7,750 nt of DNA from Clostridiaceae bacterium (lineage in GTDB: Bacteria > Bacillota > Clostridia > Oscillospirales > Acutalibacteraceae): assembly GCA_904502215.1 (NCBI GenBank), contig CAJGDQ010000043.1, forward strand, positions 1 through 7,750. Reading direction: 5' to 3'. The translations under genes and the position numbers were made by a program. Numbering within the stretch: position 1 is the first letter of the stretch; every line of letters starts with the position of its first letter. Shown piece by piece: positions 6,515-7,750 of this stretch. The notes under the pieces were generated by a model. It had not been told where the DNA came from. It did not search any database and saw nothing but the letters and a program-made list of their open reading frames with translations.

Positions 6515-7366
6515 TTACTTTTCCTCCAAATTTAAAGCCTTAGCTATTTCCTTAGCCGTAAGCTCTACCGAAATAACATTAGTGTTAACCTTAAAGCCCT
6601 TCTCCTTAAGTTCATAAAGAAGCTCGGTTGTTTGGGGAACATCAAGCCCCACCTCTTTAAGCTTTTTAACACATTTAAAAATTTCTTTCGGTTTATCATC
6701 AGCGATAATCTCGCCGTCATTCATAACAATAACTCTATCGGCATTTTCAGCCTCTTCCATATAATGAGTTATAAGAACTATCGTTATTCCCTTTTGTTCC
6801 TTGAGTCTTATAAGTGTTTCTATGATTTCGGCTCTGCCCTTGGGGTCTAACATAGCAGTCGGCTCATCAAGCACCAAGCAAGCAGGCTCCATTGCAATAA
6901 TTCCCGCAATAGCAATCCTTTGCTTTTGACCGCCCGAAAGCCTATGGGGAGTTGACCTTTTGAAATCATACATATCAACAGCCTTTAAGGCTTCATCAAC
7001 CCTTTGTCTTATAAGGGATGGCTCAAGCCCTAAATTTTCAGGGCCAAAAGCAACATCCTCTTCAACAATAGAGGCTATAAGCTGATTATCGGGGTTTTGA
7101 AAAACCATACCAACAAGGCTTTTAACCTTTAGCTCGTCCTCTTCGCTTTTAGTGTTTATGCCGTCAACCATAACATCGCCAAAGGTTGGCTTATTAAGAC
7201 CGTTAAGAAGCTTTGCAAGGGTTGATTTGCCCGAACCGTTATGACCTAAGATAACGGTGAAACTGCCCCTTTTAATATCAAGGCTAATATTCTTTACCGC
7301 AGCATAAACCTTATCTTCTTCGGTATACTCATAGGTAACGTTTTTTAGTTCAATTATATTATCCAT
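6515..7366 (-). CDS. ecfA1: ECF transporter ATP-binding subunit EcfA1
   Basis: This is the partner ATPase of EcfA2 in the energy-coupling factor module. In its 283 residues the motifs are Walker A GHNGSGKST (41-49), Q-loop Q90 in VFQNPDNQ, signature LSGGQ (143-147), Walker B CLVLDE (163-168), D-loop AMLDP (171-175) and switch His H201. The NPDNQ segment and TAMLDP are typical of EcfA1 and set it apart from the downstream paralogue. After the nucleotide-binding domain, residues of about 225-283 form the EcfA-type C-terminal extension, which EcfA2 also has. ATG at 7364-7366 comes 1 base after the stop of the methyltransferase gene; the upstream site (GGA, then AAAAGG) is weaker than others in the operon, so expression may lean on coupling from that gene. 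A long deletion or missing catalytic residue is not seen. Confidence 0.96.
   Translation of the reverse strand: MDNIIELKNVTYEYTEEDKVYAAVKNISLDIKRGSFTVILGHNGSGKSTLAKLLNGLNKPTFGDVMVDGINTKSEEDELKVKSLVGMVFQNPDNQLIASIVEEDVAFGPENLGLEPSLIRQRVDEALKAVDMYDFKRSTPHRLSGGQKQRIAIAGIIAMEPACLVLDEPTAMLDPKGRAEIIETLIRLKEQKGITIVLITHYMEEAENADRVIVMNDGEIIADDKPKEIFKCVKKLKEVGLDVPQTTELLYELKEKGFKVNTNVISVELTAKEIAKALNLEEK
6523..6527 (-). promoter_or_regulatory. Shine-Dalgarno that sets the TTG start of ecfA2
   Basis: The minus strand reads GGAGG with a 9-base spacer to TTG at 6511-6513. It lies within the last codons of ecfA1. It is among the best ribosome-binding matches in the window and justifies the non-ATG start. 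Confidence 0.75.
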
Positions 7367-7367
7367 T

Positions 7368-7750
7368 TTACCTTTTCCAAATAGTAGTGTTTCCTGAGGG
7401 GAGACTAATTCCCTTTTCGGTTATTTTAAGACCGATTTCATCGGTGAAAATTTCTCCGCCTCTGTTTCCTGCAATATGCAGCTTAACCATATAGTTAAGA
7501 ATTGTAGGCGATAATCCGCCTGTATAAGAATTCAGGAAGAAAAAAATAGCATCATCCGATAAAAGCTTGCCTGTTTCTTCCAAAAGCTCTCCGAGTTGCT
7601 GTTCTAACGTCCAAACCTCGCCATTTGGACCTCTGCCGTATGATGGAGGGTCCATAATTATAGCATCATATTTTTTGCCTCTTCTTATTTCCCTTTTAAC
7701 AAACTTGAGGCAATCATCAACAAGCCAACGAACATTTCTATCGGCAACGC
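7368..7750 (-). CDS. Class I SAM-dependent methyltransferase, COG1092-like, N-terminus cut by window edge
   Basis: The visible 126 codons are the C-terminal part of a Rossmann-fold methyltransferase; the reading frame runs open through the right edge, so the Met at 7655 is internal and not the start. Upstream of it the frame continues with VADRNVRWLVDD, then KYDAIIMDPPSYGRGPNGEVW, written here in two parts: the strand KYDAIIM and motif IV DPPSYGRGPNGEVW. That DPPSYGRG...EVW motif is the hallmark of the RlmI/COG1092 group, many of which methylate 23S rRNA. The DPP motif marks the catalytic loop; the SAM-binding glycine loop would lie in the missing part. The end LPSGNTTIWKR fits the final beta hairpin of this group. 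The exact RNA target cannot be told, and a PUA domain cannot be judged without the N-terminus. The stop is 1 base from the ecfA1 start, so it is the first visible gene of the operon. Confidence 0.85.
   Translation of the reverse strand, partial: VADRNVRWLVDDCLKFVKREIRRGKKYDAIIMDPPSYGRGPNGEVWTLEQQLGELLEETGKLLSDDAIFFFLNSYTGGLSPTILNYMVKLHIAGNRGGEIFTDEIGLKITEKGISLPSGNTTIWKR

Noticed and set aside
7653..7655. Met at 7653-7655 as the start of a small 95-residue protein
   Set aside because: The frame stays open upstream to the window edge, and the Met sits inside the methyltransferase motif IV strand (IIMDPPSYG), so it is internal.
1..7750. Riboswitch, tRNA, CRISPR, insertion sequence or phage signal
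   Set aside because: None was seen on either strand. Genes fill nearly all the sequence, no direct or inverted repeat arrays stand out, and no vitamin riboswitch could fit in the short gaps.

Overview
The window is one unbroken run of eight protein genes, all on the minus strand and reading from high to low coordinates. Gaps between genes are 17 bases or fewer, or the genes overlap. Base composition is clearly AT-rich, Shine-Dalgarno sites are strong, and the gene content points to a low-GC Firmicute, most likely a gut-type anaerobic Clostridia (Oscillospiraceae/Ruminococcaceae-like). The best pointers are a group II ECF transporter module followed by truA, a DUF5711-type membrane protein, and a zinc-finger Clp ATPase. 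The species cannot be named from this sequence.

Layout in transcription order: (1) the C-terminal part of a COG1092-like class I SAM-dependent methyltransferase, cut by the right edge (7368-7750); (2) ecfA1 (6515-7366), ecfA2 (5650-6513, TTG start) and ecfT (4848-5657), which are the two ATPases and the transmembrane coupling subunit of an energy-coupling-factor vitamin/micronutrient importer; (3) truA, tRNA pseudouridine synthase (4096-4830); (4) a DUF5711-like single-pass membrane protein with a very basic N-terminal tail and an outward beta-propeller-like domain (2794-4083); (5) a CvpA-family four-helix membrane protein (2104-2790); (6) a ClpE/ClpC-type Hsp100 ATPase with an N-terminal four-cysteine zinc finger (1-2088), whose last part lies beyond the left edge.

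The genes look co-transcribed and in several places translationally coupled. At cvpA/clp and truA/DUF5711 the stop codon forms part of the next Shine-Dalgarno sequence, and ecfA2 and ecfT overlap by 8 bases. No promoter, terminator, RNA gene, mobile element, repeat array or CRISPR was found, and no stretch over 17 bases lacks a gene. Most of the content is housekeeping: vitamin uptake, RNA modification and protein quality control. The least understood part is the DUF5711-CvpA-Clp block, where two poorly characterised envelope proteins sit directly upstream of a proteolytic unfoldase. I see no clear novel system. The findings are therefore modest and mainly concern that block and a few sequence variants.
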